Source: Lachnospiraceae bacterium UBA7026 (GTDB lineage Bacteria > Bacillota > Clostridia > Lachnospirales > Lachnospiraceae). From it: a stretch of 26,069 nucleotides of DNA. Position numbers and translations under genes: made by a program. Where the stretch lies: NCBI GenBank assembly GCA_002494165.1, contig DLBH01000034.1, forward strand, positions 1 through 26,069, given 5' to 3'. Below are positions 1 through 7,706 of the stretch, in pieces. The notes under the pieces were generated by a model that worked only from the letters and a program-made list of their open reading frames with translations, was not told the origin of the DNA and ran no database searches. How positions within the stretch are numbered: the first letter of the stretch is position 1; each line of letters starts with the position of its first letter.

Positions 1-1
1 A

Positions 2-880
2 ACATCCTGGCAGGCAGCTCCCGGCTTATTCGCTTACCGCAGGTCCATCGCTAAGGATGTACTGGGAACAGATGATCCGGCAGCAGTACAGGAAGCCCTG
101 TCAGACTGGGATAAGTTTAACGCGGTTGCCGAGCAGGCAAGCGCAAAGGGCTACAAGATGCTCTCCGGTTATGATGATTCTTATCGTACATTTTCCAATA
201 ATGTTGCCGCTCCATGGGTAAAGGATACCACTCTTACTGTAGATCCTAACCTCATGGCATGGGTTGAGCAGACCAAGGAATTCACAGATAAAGGTTACAA
301 CAATAAGACTTCTCTCTGGGATGACAGCTGGAACGCAGACCAGGGCGCAGATGGCAAAGTATTTGGTTTCTTCTACTCCACATGGGGTATCAACTTTACA
401 TTAGCAGGTAATGCCGGCGACGAAGGCAAGGGCGACTGGGCTGTATGTGAAGGACCTCAGCCCTATTACTGGGGCGGAACATGGCTCTGTGCCGCTCAGG
501 GAACCGACGATGCTGACATAGTTAAAGACGTTATGCTTAAGCTTACATGCACAAAGGACATCATGAAAGAGATGACTCTCAACCAGGATATCCAGGATTA
601 CACCAACACAGTAACCGGTATGGAAGAGATTGCTAACGATCCCGATTTTGGTTCCGAATTCCTCGGCGGACAGAACCATATCGCTCTTTTCTCCAAGGTT
701 GCCCCGACAATCGATATGAGCAATGTGAGCGCCTATGACCAGGCTTGTAACGAAGAATTCCAGGCAGCATTCAAGGATTACTTCGATGGCAATGTAGATA
801 TAGACACAGCTAAGGCTAACTTCGAGACTGCCATCAAGGAGAAGTATCCGGAGCTCACAGAGATTGTATGGCCTGAATAA
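2..880 (+). CDS. Carbohydrate ABC transporter substrate-binding protein, C-terminal part (5' truncated)
   Basis: The reading frame is open from base 2, so the gene starts upstream of the window; 292 residues are visible. It captures an extracellular sugar and delivers it to the membrane permeases encoded downstream. The visible part resembles the C-terminal two thirds of MalE/MsmE-type family 1 binding proteins: an early SWQAAPGLFAYRRS segment, a DPAAVQEALSDWDKF helix, many Trp/Tyr/Phe residues of a sugar-binding cleft (FGFFYSTWG, PYYWGGTW) and a final helix of the type FETAIKEKYPEL. The signal peptide and lipobox would lie outside the window. A terminator directly follows, so this gene is probably transcribed at a higher level than the permeases, as is common for binding proteins. 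The substrate cannot be read from the sequence; the downstream galM hints at a galactose- or glucose-containing saccharide (inference). Confidence 0.9.
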   Translation, partial: TSWQAAPGLFAYRRSIAKDVLGTDDPAAVQEALSDWDKFNAVAEQASAKGYKMLSGYDDSYRTFSNNVAAPWVKDTTLTVDPNLMAWVEQTKEFTDKGYNNKTSLWDDSWNADQGADGKVFGFFYSTWGINFTLAGNAGDEGKGDWAVCEGPQPYYWGGTWLCAAQGTDDADIVKDVMLKLTCTKDIMKEMTLNQDIQDYTNTVTGMEEIANDPDFGSEFLGGQNHIALFSKVAPTIDMSNVSAYDQACNEEFQAAFKDYFDGNVDIDTAKANFETAIKEKYPELTEIVWPE

Positions 881-969
881 GCATACAGTCTAATCTGATT
901 AATAAATTGAGTAAGGCTTTGTGGCAGAAGTGTTTGATTCGTAAAGTGAACGAATACATAGATTGCTGG

Positions 970-999
970 AAGGGTGGGGGTACCCACCCTTTCTTTTTA
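970..999 (+). terminator. Intrinsic terminator after the sugar-binding protein gene
   Basis: A perfect 9 bp stem (AAGGGTGGG at 970-978 with CCCACCCTT at 983-991) encloses a GGTA loop and is followed by TCTTTTT. It lies 90 bp after the stop codon. Partial termination here would separate expression of the binding protein from the permease genes. Confidence 0.85.
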
Positions 1000-1075
1000 A
1001 AATGACATTTATAAATAGCTGGGAATTCTGGAAATAGCTGAACTGATCTTCCCAGCTTGTAGAGAAAAAGAAAAA

Positions 1076-1283
1076 TGGTGTATTAAAATAAAAAAAGTAA
1101 ACAAAAGAAGCGGTATATTTAAATAAAAAGATAAAGAAGAAAACGGTATATTTAAATAAAAGAAGTTAAAAAGAAGCGGTATATTTAAATAAAAAGAGAT
1201 AAAGAAGAAAACGGTATATTTAAATAAAAGAAGTTAAAGAAGAACGGTATATTTAAATAAAAGAAGTAAAGAAGAAACGGTAT
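1076..1283. repeat. AT/purine-rich tandem repeat, ~33 bp unit, about six units
   Basis: Units starting with CGGTATATTTAAATAAAA begin at 1111, 1144, 1177, 1212 and 1245 (spacing 33, 33, 35, 33). A decayed unit starts about 1076 and a truncated one at 1278. A further isolated CGGTATATTTA occurs at 1363. Two subtypes alternate: units 1 and 3 end in AAAGAAGAAAA, and units 2, 4 and 5 carry AGAAGTTAAA or AGAAGTAAA. Each unit holds the palindrome TATTTAAATA. The array is non-coding and lies between the binding-protein terminator and the permease genes. A role in regulation, DNA bending or mRNA stability is inference. Confidence 0.9.
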
Positions 1284-1298
1284 GAACCAATAAATGCA

Positions 1299-1343
1299 GG
1301 CGGCGGCTGTCAAATAAGAACGATAAAGGGTACAGCCGCAGCC
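1299..1343 (+). other. Stem-loop in the leader of the permease genes
   Basis: GGCGGCGGCTGT (1299-1310) pairs with ACAGCCGCAGCC (1332-1343): 12 bp with one mismatch and a 21 nt A-rich loop. It is a GC-rich island inside a very AT-rich spacer and is not followed by a T-run, so it does not look like a terminator. No known riboswitch was recognised. Apart from this hairpin and the tandem repeat, nothing else supportable is visible in 881-1451. Confidence 0.55.
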
Positions 1344-1435
1344 AGCATAAGATAAAGAGAAACGGTATATTTATATATTTATAAAACTCGGATTATATTT
1401 TTGAGACAGTTTGATTTCGCAGAATTATCCATAGA

Positions 1436-1444
1436 AGGGAGGAG
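1436..1444 (+). promoter_or_regulatory. Ribosome binding site that fixes the start of the first permease
   Basis: AGGGAGGAG lies 7 nt upstream of the ATG at 1452. An in-frame TTG at 1401 has no comparable site, so the shorter start is preferred. Confidence 0.85.
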
Positions 1445-1451
1445 TTTGATT

Positions 1452-2408
1452 ATGAAAGGCAGGTCCGGCAACAAGGGTGTCAGCTATGCAAAATGGGGAT
1501 ACATATTTATCGCTCCCTTTTTTATTGCTTTTTTTATTTTCCAGCTGATCCCTCTGGTGTCCACCATCTACTACAGCTTTTTTGAATATTACCGGAGCGG
1601 GCTGAAGATCATCGGTCCCAATCCGGTTGGATTTGACAATTACAAGGCGCTTTTCGACAGTGACTTTCTCAAATATATGGGGAATACCCTGATCCTCTGG
1701 ATTTCCGGTTTTATCCCCCAGATTTTTGTTTCCCTGCTTCTGGCGGCCTGGTTCACAGACCTTCGCCTGAGAATCCGGGGAAAGCAATTCTTTAAAGTGG
1801 TTATTTACATGCCGAACCTGATTATGGCCTCGGCCTTTGCCATGCTTTTCTTTGCCCTCTTTTCAGACAATGGACCGGTAAATGGTTTTCTCATGTCTGC
1901 GGGCATCATAGATAAGCCTTTCCGCTTTCTCTCATCAGTGGTGGGAGCCAGAGGCCTGGTGGCACTTATGAATTTTCTGATGTGGTTCGGTAATACGACC
2001 ATCCTGCTCATGGCAGCGGTCATGGGTATCAACCCGGCTCTTTTTGAGGCAGCTGAGCTGGATGGATGCAGTCACCTGCAGATGTTCTTTAAAATTACAC
2101 TGCCTATGATACGGCCTATTCTGGTCTATGTATTGATTACTTCCATGATCGGCGGTCTCCAGATGTTCGACGTACCCCAGATTTTAACCAATGGTAATGG
2201 TAACCCCAACAGGACGGTTACAACCATTATTATGTATCTGAATAACCACCTTTACAGTAAGAACTATGGTATGGCCGGTGCGGTATCCGTAATCCTTTTC
2301 CTGATTTGTGCCGTTTTATGTATCGGAGTATATTTCTCCCTCAACAGCGGCGATGACGGTATGGGAGGAAAGAAAAAGAAGAAAAAGAAAGGAGGCGTTT
2401 CTGTATGA
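1452..2408 (+). CDS. Sugar ABC transporter permease, MalF/MsmF type
   Basis: This 318-residue integral membrane protein is the first of two permease subunits of a CUT1 carbohydrate importer. It has about six hydrophobic segments, starting with WGYIFIAPFFIAFFIFQLIP near the N-terminus. The cytoplasmic EAA loop reads EAAELDGCSHLQMFFKITLP and docks onto the ATPase. The C-terminus is a lysine-rich tail (GGKKKKKKKGG) whose purine-rich codons run straight into the ribosome site of the next gene. The ATG at 1452 is chosen over the in-frame TTG at 1401 because of a strong AGGGAGGAG. The stop overlaps the next start by 4 bp (ATGA), which indicates translational coupling. Family assignment is firm; the sugar is unknown. 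Confidence 0.93.
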   Translation: MKGRSGNKGVSYAKWGYIFIAPFFIAFFIFQLIPLVSTIYYSFFEYYRSGLKIIGPNPVGFDNYKALFDSDFLKYMGNTLILWISGFIPQIFVSLLLAAWFTDLRLRIRGKQFFKVVIYMPNLIMASAFAMLFFALFSDNGPVNGFLMSAGIIDKPFRFLSSVVGARGLVALMNFLMWFGNTTILLMAAVMGINPALFEAAELDGCSHLQMFFKITLPMIRPILVYVLITSMIGGLQMFDVPQILTNGNGNPNRTVTTIIMYLNNHLYSKNYGMAGAVSVILFLICAVLCIGVYFSLNSGDDGMGGKKKKKKKGGVSV

Positions 2409-3256
2409 GAGAAACGAAAGAAAAGCGGGGAGTCGCATTTACTATCTTCGTTCATATGGTCCTGATTTTTCTGGCTTTCCTGTGTCTCTTCTTTTTTTAC
2501 ATTTTGATTATTAACTCGACCAGAGACCACTATCAGATCCAGAAGGGCTTCTCCTTCCTGCCGGGAACCCATTTTATGGAAAACCTGCACAATGTTCTCA
2601 ATGATGCCAACATACCAGTGGTATCCGGAATTAAGAACAGCCTGCTGGTATCAGTGGGGGCGGCTGTTCTGGCAACCTATTTTTCGGCCCTGACAGCCTA
2701 TGGTCTATATGCCTATGATTTTAAGCTGAAGAAGCCGGCCTTTATCTTCATCATGCTGATTTTGTCCATGCCTACCCAGGTGTCTGCCCTCGGTTTCGTC
2801 CGTCTGGTGGAGAAGATGAATATGATGAATACCCTCTGGCCCCTCTTCCTGCCCTCCATTGCAGCACCGGCAGTATTTTACTTTATGTACAGCTATATCC
2901 AGGCCAGTCTTCCTATGGAACTGGTAGAGGCAGCCCGCATGGATGGCTGCAGCGAGTTCGGGACCTTTAACCGCATCGTGCTTCCCATCATGAAGCCGGC
3001 CATAGCGGTTCAGGCCATATTCACCTTTGTACAGACCTGGAATACCTACTTTATTCCAGCCCTTATTATTTCTGACAACAGCAAGAAGACCCTGCCGATC
3101 CTCATCGCTTCCCTGAGAAGCGCGGATTTTCTCAAGTTTGACATGGGTAAGGTGTACATGCTGATTACTGTGGCCATCGTTCCTATTATCATCGTATACC
3201 TGCTTCTATCCAGGTTTATAGTAGCAGGTGTCACCTTAGGTGGTGTGAAAGAGTAA
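2405..3256 (+). CDS. Sugar ABC transporter permease, MalG/MsmG type
   Basis: This 283-residue membrane protein is the second CUT1 permease subunit and pairs with the preceding one to form the sugar channel. An N-terminal hydrophobic segment (MVLIFLAFLCLFFFYILII) is followed by about five more and by the EAA motif EAARMDGCSEFGTFNRIVLP. The short periplasm-type loop after the first helix and the C-terminal VAGVTLGGVKE ending are usual for MalG-like subunits. It starts inside the stop codon of the upstream permease, and AAAGGAGG ends 9 nt before the ATG. The ATPase gene follows after 70 bp without a terminator. Its length is normal for the family. Confidence 0.93.
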   Translation: MRETKEKRGVAFTIFVHMVLIFLAFLCLFFFYILIINSTRDHYQIQKGFSFLPGTHFMENLHNVLNDANIPVVSGIKNSLLVSVGAAVLATYFSALTAYGLYAYDFKLKKPAFIFIMLILSMPTQVSALGFVRLVEKMNMMNTLWPLFLPSIAAPAVFYFMYSYIQASLPMELVEAARMDGCSEFGTFNRIVLPIMKPAIAVQAIFTFVQTWNTYFIPALIISDNSKKTLPILIASLRSADFLKFDMGKVYMLITVAIVPIIIVYLLLSRFIVAGVTLGGVKE

Positions 3257-3326
3257 TGGCTGCAGGTGCCTGGATAGGATTGCAGAGCTGGGAATGTATG
3301 GAAACGGATATGGGAGGTAAACAGCT

Positions 3327-4421
3327 ATGGCAAGTATAAGCTTTAAACATGTAGTAAAAACTTATGATAACGGGGTGACAGTAATCCCTGATTTGAATTT
3401 GGATATAAATGATAAGGAATTTGTAGTTCTTGTAGGGCCTTCCGGCTGTGGTAAATCTACCACCCTCAGGATGATTGCCGGACTGGAATCCATCTCTGAA
3501 GGCGACCTTTATATCGGGGACCGGCTGGTCAATGACGTGGCTCCCAAAAACAGGGATATCGCCATGGTATTCCAGAGTTATGCCCTTTACCCCCATATGA
3601 CGGTATACAAGAATATGTCCTTTGCCCTGGAACTGAAGAAGACTCCGAAGGAGGAAATAGATAAAAAGGTTCATGAGGCTGCCAGGATTCTTGAACTGGA
3701 ACCTTACCTGGACCGCAAGCCTAAGGCTCTTTCCGGAGGCCAGAGACAGCGTGTGGCCCTGGGCCGGGCCATGGTCAGGGACCCGGAGGTATTTCTCCTT
3801 GATGAGCCCCTGTCCAATCTTGATGCCAAGCTCCGTACAGAGATGAGAAGTCAGATCGCGGCCCTCCATAAAAGACTGCAGACCACCTTCGTCTATGTTA
3901 CCCATGACCAGACGGAGGCCATGACCATGGGAGACAGAATTTGTGTAATGAAAGAGGGTGTGATCCAGCAGTTTGATACTCCCCAGAAACTCTACAATAA
4001 ACCGGACAATATGTTTGTTGCCGGCTTTATCGGGTCTCCCCAGATGAATTTCCTTCCTGCCCTGGTGGAGAAGACCGGAGAGGGCTTTATGCTCTCTGTA
4101 GACAGCTGCCGTGTGCCGGTCTCTGTCGCCGGACTGGCAGATTATGTGGGTAAGGAAGTAATTCTGGGTATCCGGCCTGAGGATCTTCATATGGAAGCTG
4201 ACATGGTGGAAGCAGCCGGCCATGCCCTGATTGAAGCCCGGATCGATCTGGCGGAGATGATGGGATCGGAAATCTATCTTTATTACCAGTTCGGAGGGCA
4301 GAAAATGATCTCCAGAATCCCATCCAAGTACGACGTTAAAGAAGGAGACCGGGTCTGCCTTGCCCCGGACCTTGAAAAACTACACATTTTCGACAAGGAT
4401 ACAGAGAAAGCTATTCATTAG
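3327..4421 (+). CDS. Sugar ABC transporter ATP-binding protein, MsmX/UgpC (CUT1) type
   Basis: This 364-residue cytoplasmic ATPase powers sugar import through the two permeases upstream. Visible motifs are Walker A GPSGCGKST (37-45), Q-loop Q83, ABC signature LSGGQ (135-139), Walker B VFLLDE (155-160) and the switch His193 in VTHDQTEAMT. The last ~120 residues form the OB-fold/TOBE regulatory domain usual for MalK-like proteins, including the GIRPEDL motif. The ribosome site GGGAGG precedes the ATG. MsmX-type ATPases in Firmicutes often serve several importers. Here the gene sits inside the transporter cluster, so a dedicated role is plausible but unproven. Confidence 0.95.
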   Translation: MASISFKHVVKTYDNGVTVIPDLNLDINDKEFVVLVGPSGCGKSTTLRMIAGLESISEGDLYIGDRLVNDVAPKNRDIAMVFQSYALYPHMTVYKNMSFALELKKTPKEEIDKKVHEAARILELEPYLDRKPKALSGGQRQRVALGRAMVRDPEVFLLDEPLSNLDAKLRTEMRSQIAALHKRLQTTFVYVTHDQTEAMTMGDRICVMKEGVIQQFDTPQKLYNKPDNMFVAGFIGSPQMNFLPALVEKTGEGFMLSVDSCRVPVSVAGLADYVGKEVILGIRPEDLHMEADMVEAAGHALIEARIDLAEMMGSEIYLYYQFGGQKMISRIPSKYDVKEGDRVCLAPDLEKLHIFDKDTEKAIH

Positions 4422-4571
4422 ACCCTATCAACCTGATCCTTCTCATTTTTTCAGCCTCCCGCCACATATTCCGGCAGCCAGCGCTTTTGCGGATAAGGGA
4501 GGCTGTTTCAGTGTGAGTGGAAAGAGACCGGCCCAGGTAAAAGATATAAGAGATCACAAAGGAGGAAGCTT

Positions 4572-5648
4572 ATGACTCAGGTAAAGAAAATAAGAACGGA
4601 TGCCAATGGAATAGATTTTTTCAGCCTGGAAAATGATTATGTCCACATGACCATTGCCAGCCTGGGCTGCCGGATCATGACCCTTGAGACAGAGGATAAG
4701 ATGGGACACTGGGATGACATTGTACTGGCTCACCGGGATGTCAGTGACTGTCATTTTGACGGGAGCATGCTGGGTGCCGTGGTGGGCAGGGTAGCCAATC
4801 GGATCGGGCAAGGAGTCTTTTGCCTGAATGGGAAAGAGTACAGGCTGGCCCTGAATTGCGGCCCTAATCATATTCACGGAGGAAAAAATGGATTTGACCA
4901 GAAAAATTTTAATGTAAAGATGGTGGAAGAGGGGCTGGATCTGCACTGCCACTCTGACCATATGGAAGAGGGCTATCCCGGCAATATGGAAGTGACGGTT
5001 TCCTACCGGCTTAGAGGGAGGACTTTTTCCATGGAATTACAGGCAGTCTCTGACCAGGAAACTTTGGTCAATCTGACCAACCACAGTTATTTTAACCTGT
5101 CGGGCAGGAATCCTCTTGCCTGGAAGGAGGGGCAGGAAGCCTTCCAGGAGAAAATTTATGACCATCAGCTTAAAATTGCCGCGGACAGGATTGCCTGTGT
5201 AGACCAGACAGGTCTGCCTCATGGGGATTTTCTTGGCGTGGAGGGAAGTCCTTTTGATTTCAGAGACTTCCATTCTCTGGGCCAGAGGATCGGCCAGGAC
5301 CATGTTCAGCTGAAAAATGCCGGAGGCTATGACCATCCATATATGCTCTCATCCAGGGCAGGTTTTGAGAGTGGTGTAGAACGGGCCGCAGCCCAGCTTT
5401 GGCATCCGGGAAGCGGCCGGCGGATCAGTTTTCTGACAGACTGTCCGGTTATTCAACTCTACACGGCTAATTTCCTGGCTGGCGGCCGGCCGGGAAAACA
5501 CGGAAGACCTTATAGGAATAGGGATGGGGTGGCCCTGGAATGCCAGTACCTGTCTAATTCTATCCAGATCGAGAAAGATTCTCCCATGATTCTCAAGGCA
5601 GGAGAAAAAAGGATTGTCAGAACTGATTGGGTCTTTGATATTTTGTGA
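4572..5648 (+). CDS. galM: Aldose 1-epimerase (galactose mutarotase)
   Basis: This 358-residue cytoplasmic enzyme interconverts alpha and beta anomers of aldohexoses such as galactose and glucose, feeding the Leloir pathway or glycolysis. Family hallmarks are GAVVGRVANRI, then NHIHGG with His102, NLTNHSYFNLSG with the catalytic acid His171, and GVALECQ with the catalytic base Glu323. All of these catalytic residues are present and correctly ordered. AAAGGAGGAAG gives a strong ribosome site. The gene lies 150 bp behind the ATPase with no terminator between and is followed by a strong one, so it is probably the last gene of the sugar-uptake unit. Its presence supports a galactose- or glucose-releasing substrate (inference). 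Confidence 0.93.
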   Translation: MTQVKKIRTDANGIDFFSLENDYVHMTIASLGCRIMTLETEDKMGHWDDIVLAHRDVSDCHFDGSMLGAVVGRVANRIGQGVFCLNGKEYRLALNCGPNHIHGGKNGFDQKNFNVKMVEEGLDLHCHSDHMEEGYPGNMEVTVSYRLRGRTFSMELQAVSDQETLVNLTNHSYFNLSGRNPLAWKEGQEAFQEKIYDHQLKIAADRIACVDQTGLPHGDFLGVEGSPFDFRDFHSLGQRIGQDHVQLKNAGGYDHPYMLSSRAGFESGVERAAAQLWHPGSGRRISFLTDCPVIQLYTANFLAGGRPGKHGRPYRNRDGVALECQYLSNSIQIEKDSPMILKAGEKRIVRTDWVFDIL

Positions 5649-5706
5649 AGCCTATAATCAACCATAATTATTAAAAATCAGCCGCATATAAGAAAGAGAT
5701 ATTATT

Positions 5707-5746
5707 AACCATCTGTAAAAATTTATCCTTTTCACAGATGGTTTTT
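5707..5746 (+). terminator. Intrinsic terminator closing the sugar-uptake cluster
   Basis: AACCATCTGT (5707-5716) pairs perfectly with ACAGATGGTT (5734-5743). After one A·C mismatch the stem continues with four A-T pairs. It runs into TTTTT (5742-5746). The rest of the 353 bp spacer (5649-6001) holds an AT-rich region and a promoter. Confidence 0.88.
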
Positions 5747-5833
5747 ATTATTTAATTATAAGAAAATGCTCAAAAACAAACATAAAAGGTAAAAAAATAT
5801 CAAAAAGTAACTCTTTGGTTTTCCTCAAAATCA

Positions 5834-5842
5834 TGTTATAAT
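5834..5842 (+). promoter_or_regulatory. Extended -10 promoter for the MarR-type regulator
   Basis: TGTTATAAT (5834-5842) is a perfect extended -10 (TGnTATAAT). Only a weak -35 (TTTGGT, 5814-5819) precedes it at 17 bp. It would leave a leader of about 150 nt before the ATG at 6002. The surrounding AT-rich DNA makes other starts possible. Confidence 0.5.
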
Positions 5843-6001
5843 ATTAAAATATATGATAATATATTGGATTTCCTGATAGTACTTCCAAAGATAATTTGGC
5901 AGTATACCGGATAAAGGTAGAAACGCTAAACAGCATATGTTTTCTGAGGGACTATTTTCGGTAGATTGGGTAAAGAAGAAAAATTGCAAGAGGGATATAA
6001 T

Positions 6002-6463
6002 ATGAATAAGGAGACTACCTTAAGATACTTGTTCGATATTTACTATCGTCATGCAAAAGAGATTAAATATGTCTGTGATAAGCTGTGTGCAACTGGAGAG
6101 AATGGCGTTTTGATCAGGTTATTTATCCATGGAGGACAGATGTCCTCAGGAGAGTTGGCCGATTCTATGGATTTGACATCCGGAAGGATTGCCAATATTT
6201 TAAAAAGCCTGGAGAAAAAAGACCTGATCGTCAGGGAGAAGGCCCCTGGCGATAAGAGATATGTCATAGCCAGGCTCACCGATAAAGGCCGGGATAAGAT
6301 CCGCATAATCGATGAGGAGAACAAAGAACTTGTGATGTCTTTCATAGATGAAGTGGATCTGGATGCCATGTGGAAATCTATGGAGTTTTTTGAGGATACG
6401 ATCTGCAAGCTGGAAGAAAAACATGCCCACCATATTCATGAGGAGGATGCGGATTTAGACTGA
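6002..6463 (+). CDS. MarR-family transcriptional regulator
   Basis: This protein of 153 residues is a winged helix-turn-helix regulator. MarR proteins bind DNA as dimers and often respond to small phenolic or lipid-like ligands. The recognisable core is GENGVLIRLFIHGGQMSSGE, followed by LADSMDLTSGRIANILKSLE (HTH) and the wing KAPGDKRYVIARLTDKG. Dimerisation helices lie at both ends, and a short His/Asp-rich tail (HAHHIHEEDADLD) could bind metal, but that is speculation. The ATG at 6002 is preferred because AGAGGGA lies 7 nt upstream; an in-frame TTG at 5966 lacks such a site. It is monocistronic and converges on the PrsW gene. Its targets are unknown; autoregulation is common in the family. 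Confidence 0.9.
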   Translation: MNKETTLRYLFDIYYRHAKEIKYVCDKLCATGENGVLIRLFIHGGQMSSGELADSMDLTSGRIANILKSLEKKDLIVREKAPGDKRYVIARLTDKGRDKIRIIDEENKELVMSFIDEVDLDAMWKSMEFFEDTICKLEEKHAHHIHEEDADLD

Positions 6464-6591
6464 TGGAAGTTCGGTAATCCATTCCATTAATAGAATCCGG
6501 TGAATAAAAAAACTGATTAAATATAATTGATAAATAGACAATGACAAATAAACACTGATAATAGAAATCGATAATAGAAATAGATGAAAAA

Positions 6592-6623
6592 AAACAGCAG
6601 CGGCCCCAGGGCTGCTGCTGTTT
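6592..6623. terminator. Bidirectional terminator between the marR-type and prsW genes
   Basis: AAACAGCAGCGGCCC (6592-6606) faces GGGCTGCTGCTGTTT (6609-6623), complementary except for one G·U pair. An A-run upstream (6587-6594) becomes a T-run on the minus strand, so it should stop the minus-strand prsW gene well and the plus-strand gene less strongly. A short direct repeat (GATAATAGAAAT at 6557 and 6570) precedes it. Confidence 0.85.
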
Positions 6624-6690
6624 ATAATTTCAGCGGTGTTTTCGTTTCAGTCGTATCGTGCTTCCACCTGGAATTATGATGGCGGACAGT

Positions 6691-7383
6691 TTAAATTGCT
6701 TTGTCTTCGGCAGCCATATTCTTGATGGACCGGAATGCCACGATATCAAGAATAATGACATAGACAAAGAAGACCAGAATCAGAATGTCATAGCCTGTGG
6801 AGAGGCAGAAGTCATAAAGACCATGGAGCAGGACCGGTGTAAAGATAGACAGGCGGAGGTGCCTGCTCTTATTGGCCTCATCCCCCAGTTGGTCATAGCG
6901 CTTGGCAAGTCCGTAATGATAGCCCATGTAGATACCGAAGATACAGTGGCCCGGTATGGAGAGAACTGCCCGCATCAGGGCTGTGCTTACACCGCTCTCT
7001 ATGACATAGAAAATATTTTCCAGGGCCGCGAAGCCCAGGGATGAGGCAACGGCATAGATTACACCGTCAAAGGTGTAGTCGAAGGCAGGATTATTCCAGG
7101 TCAGCTTTTTGAGGACGAATCTCTTGAGAAACTCCTCAGTACCGGCAACGATGATGAAATTCTCGATGGCGATATAGAGGATGGATGAAGGATTAAGTAT
7201 AGATCCCAGAACAGTGTCTGAGAGGAATACTTCGATGATCATGGCAGGAAAAACCATGAGTGCGCCGAAGATAAAAAGACGAACCAGCAGACTAGTCGGC
7301 TCTTTCTCGACCTTGTCAAGATCATAGATCTTTTTCAGCAGGTAAATGGGTGGCAGCACAGCAATCAAAATCAAAAATGTCAT
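6691..7383 (-). CDS. prsW: PrsW-family intramembrane glutamic-type protease
   Basis: This polytopic membrane protein of 230 residues has the four conserved PrsW patches: EEFLKR (Glu83, Glu84, Lys87), FDGVIYAVASSLGFAALEN (Asp106, Glu122, Asn123), SIPGHCIFG (His146) and a later LLHGLYDF. In Bacillus subtilis PrsW makes the first cut in the anti-sigma factor RsiW in response to antimicrobial peptides and envelope stress. No sigma/anti-sigma pair is visible here, so the substrate is unknown. The first hydrophobic stretch begins at residue 3, so the N-terminus is complete. AAAGGA precedes the ATG. The gene is monocistronic and ends at a bidirectional terminator. Confidence 0.88.
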   Translation of the reverse strand: MTFLILIAVLPPIYLLKKIYDLDKVEKEPTSLLVRLFIFGALMVFPAMIIEVFLSDTVLGSILNPSSILYIAIENFIIVAGTEEFLKRFVLKKLTWNNPAFDYTFDGVIYAVASSLGFAALENIFYVIESGVSTALMRAVLSIPGHCIFGIYMGYHYGLAKRYDQLGDEANKSRHLRLSIFTPVLLHGLYDFCLSTGYDILILVFFVYVIILDIVAFRSIKNMAAEDKAI

Positions 7384-7484
7384 AAGTTGTCCTTTCTTTC
7401 ATACAGTGTAATAATGAATAAATATTTCTCTTCCTCCCCAAGATGTCTTTCATTGTTAATGACTTTCCCACGCATGAAGAAATA

Positions 7485-7493
7485 TGATACAAT
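7485..7493 (+). promoter_or_regulatory. Candidate extended -10 promoter upstream of mnmA
   Basis: TGATACAAT fits the extended -10 consensus with one change. No good -35 is seen. Transcription from here would give a leader of about 205 nt before mnmA. Confidence 0.4.
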
Positions 7494-7515
7494 AACTACA
7501 CTAAAAACAACTTGA

Positions 7516-7668
7516 GGGCAGACAGGCCCGATGGATGACTTGCTTATAGGCTCTGCCTGTACTATATCCTTGCCTATATGATATCATTGGAAGAAATTCT
7601 TGGCAAATAGATGTTAGGGTGATTTTTGAAGGATGGCCGTCCGCAGCCATAGAGCGGACCTGGCGGCC
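7516..7668 (+). other. Possible structured leader of mnmA
   Basis: Several complementary segments compete. GGCAGA (from 7518) can pair with TCTGCC (7552-7557). ACAGGC (7522-7527) can pair with GCCTGT (7555-7560). TATAGGC (7545-7551) can pair with GCCTATA (7572-7578). A separate hairpin is formed by GTCCGC (7639-7644) and GCGGAC (7654-7659), flanked by GGCC on both sides. No known riboswitch or T-box signature is recognised. It occupies most of the 323 bp spacer 7384-7706; the remainder is the AT-rich upstream region of prsW. Confidence 0.3.
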
Positions 7669-7706
7669 TGGCCGGAAGATTTAGTGTATAGAGACCGGAG
7701 GTTATT

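Noticed and set aside
1076..1283. CRISPR array
   Set aside because: The units are directly adjacent and the whole 33 bp repeats. There are no unique spacers of constant length and no cas genes.
1401..1451. TTG start for the first permease
   Set aside because: The ATG at 1452 has a strong AGGGAGGAG at 7 nt; the TTG has no ribosome site and would add residues before the hydrophobic N-terminus.
3231..4223. Open frame of 330 codons antisense to the sugar ATPase gene
   Set aside because: The plus strand encodes a complete ABC ATPase; the antisense product has no family features.
5966..6001. TTG start for the MarR-type regulator
   Set aside because: The ATG at 6002 has AGAGGGA at 7 nt and gives the usual MarR length; the extension has no site.
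7500..7706. T-box riboswitch upstream of mnmA
   Set aside because: No AGGGTGGNACCGCG-like T-box sequence or terminator was found in the leader.
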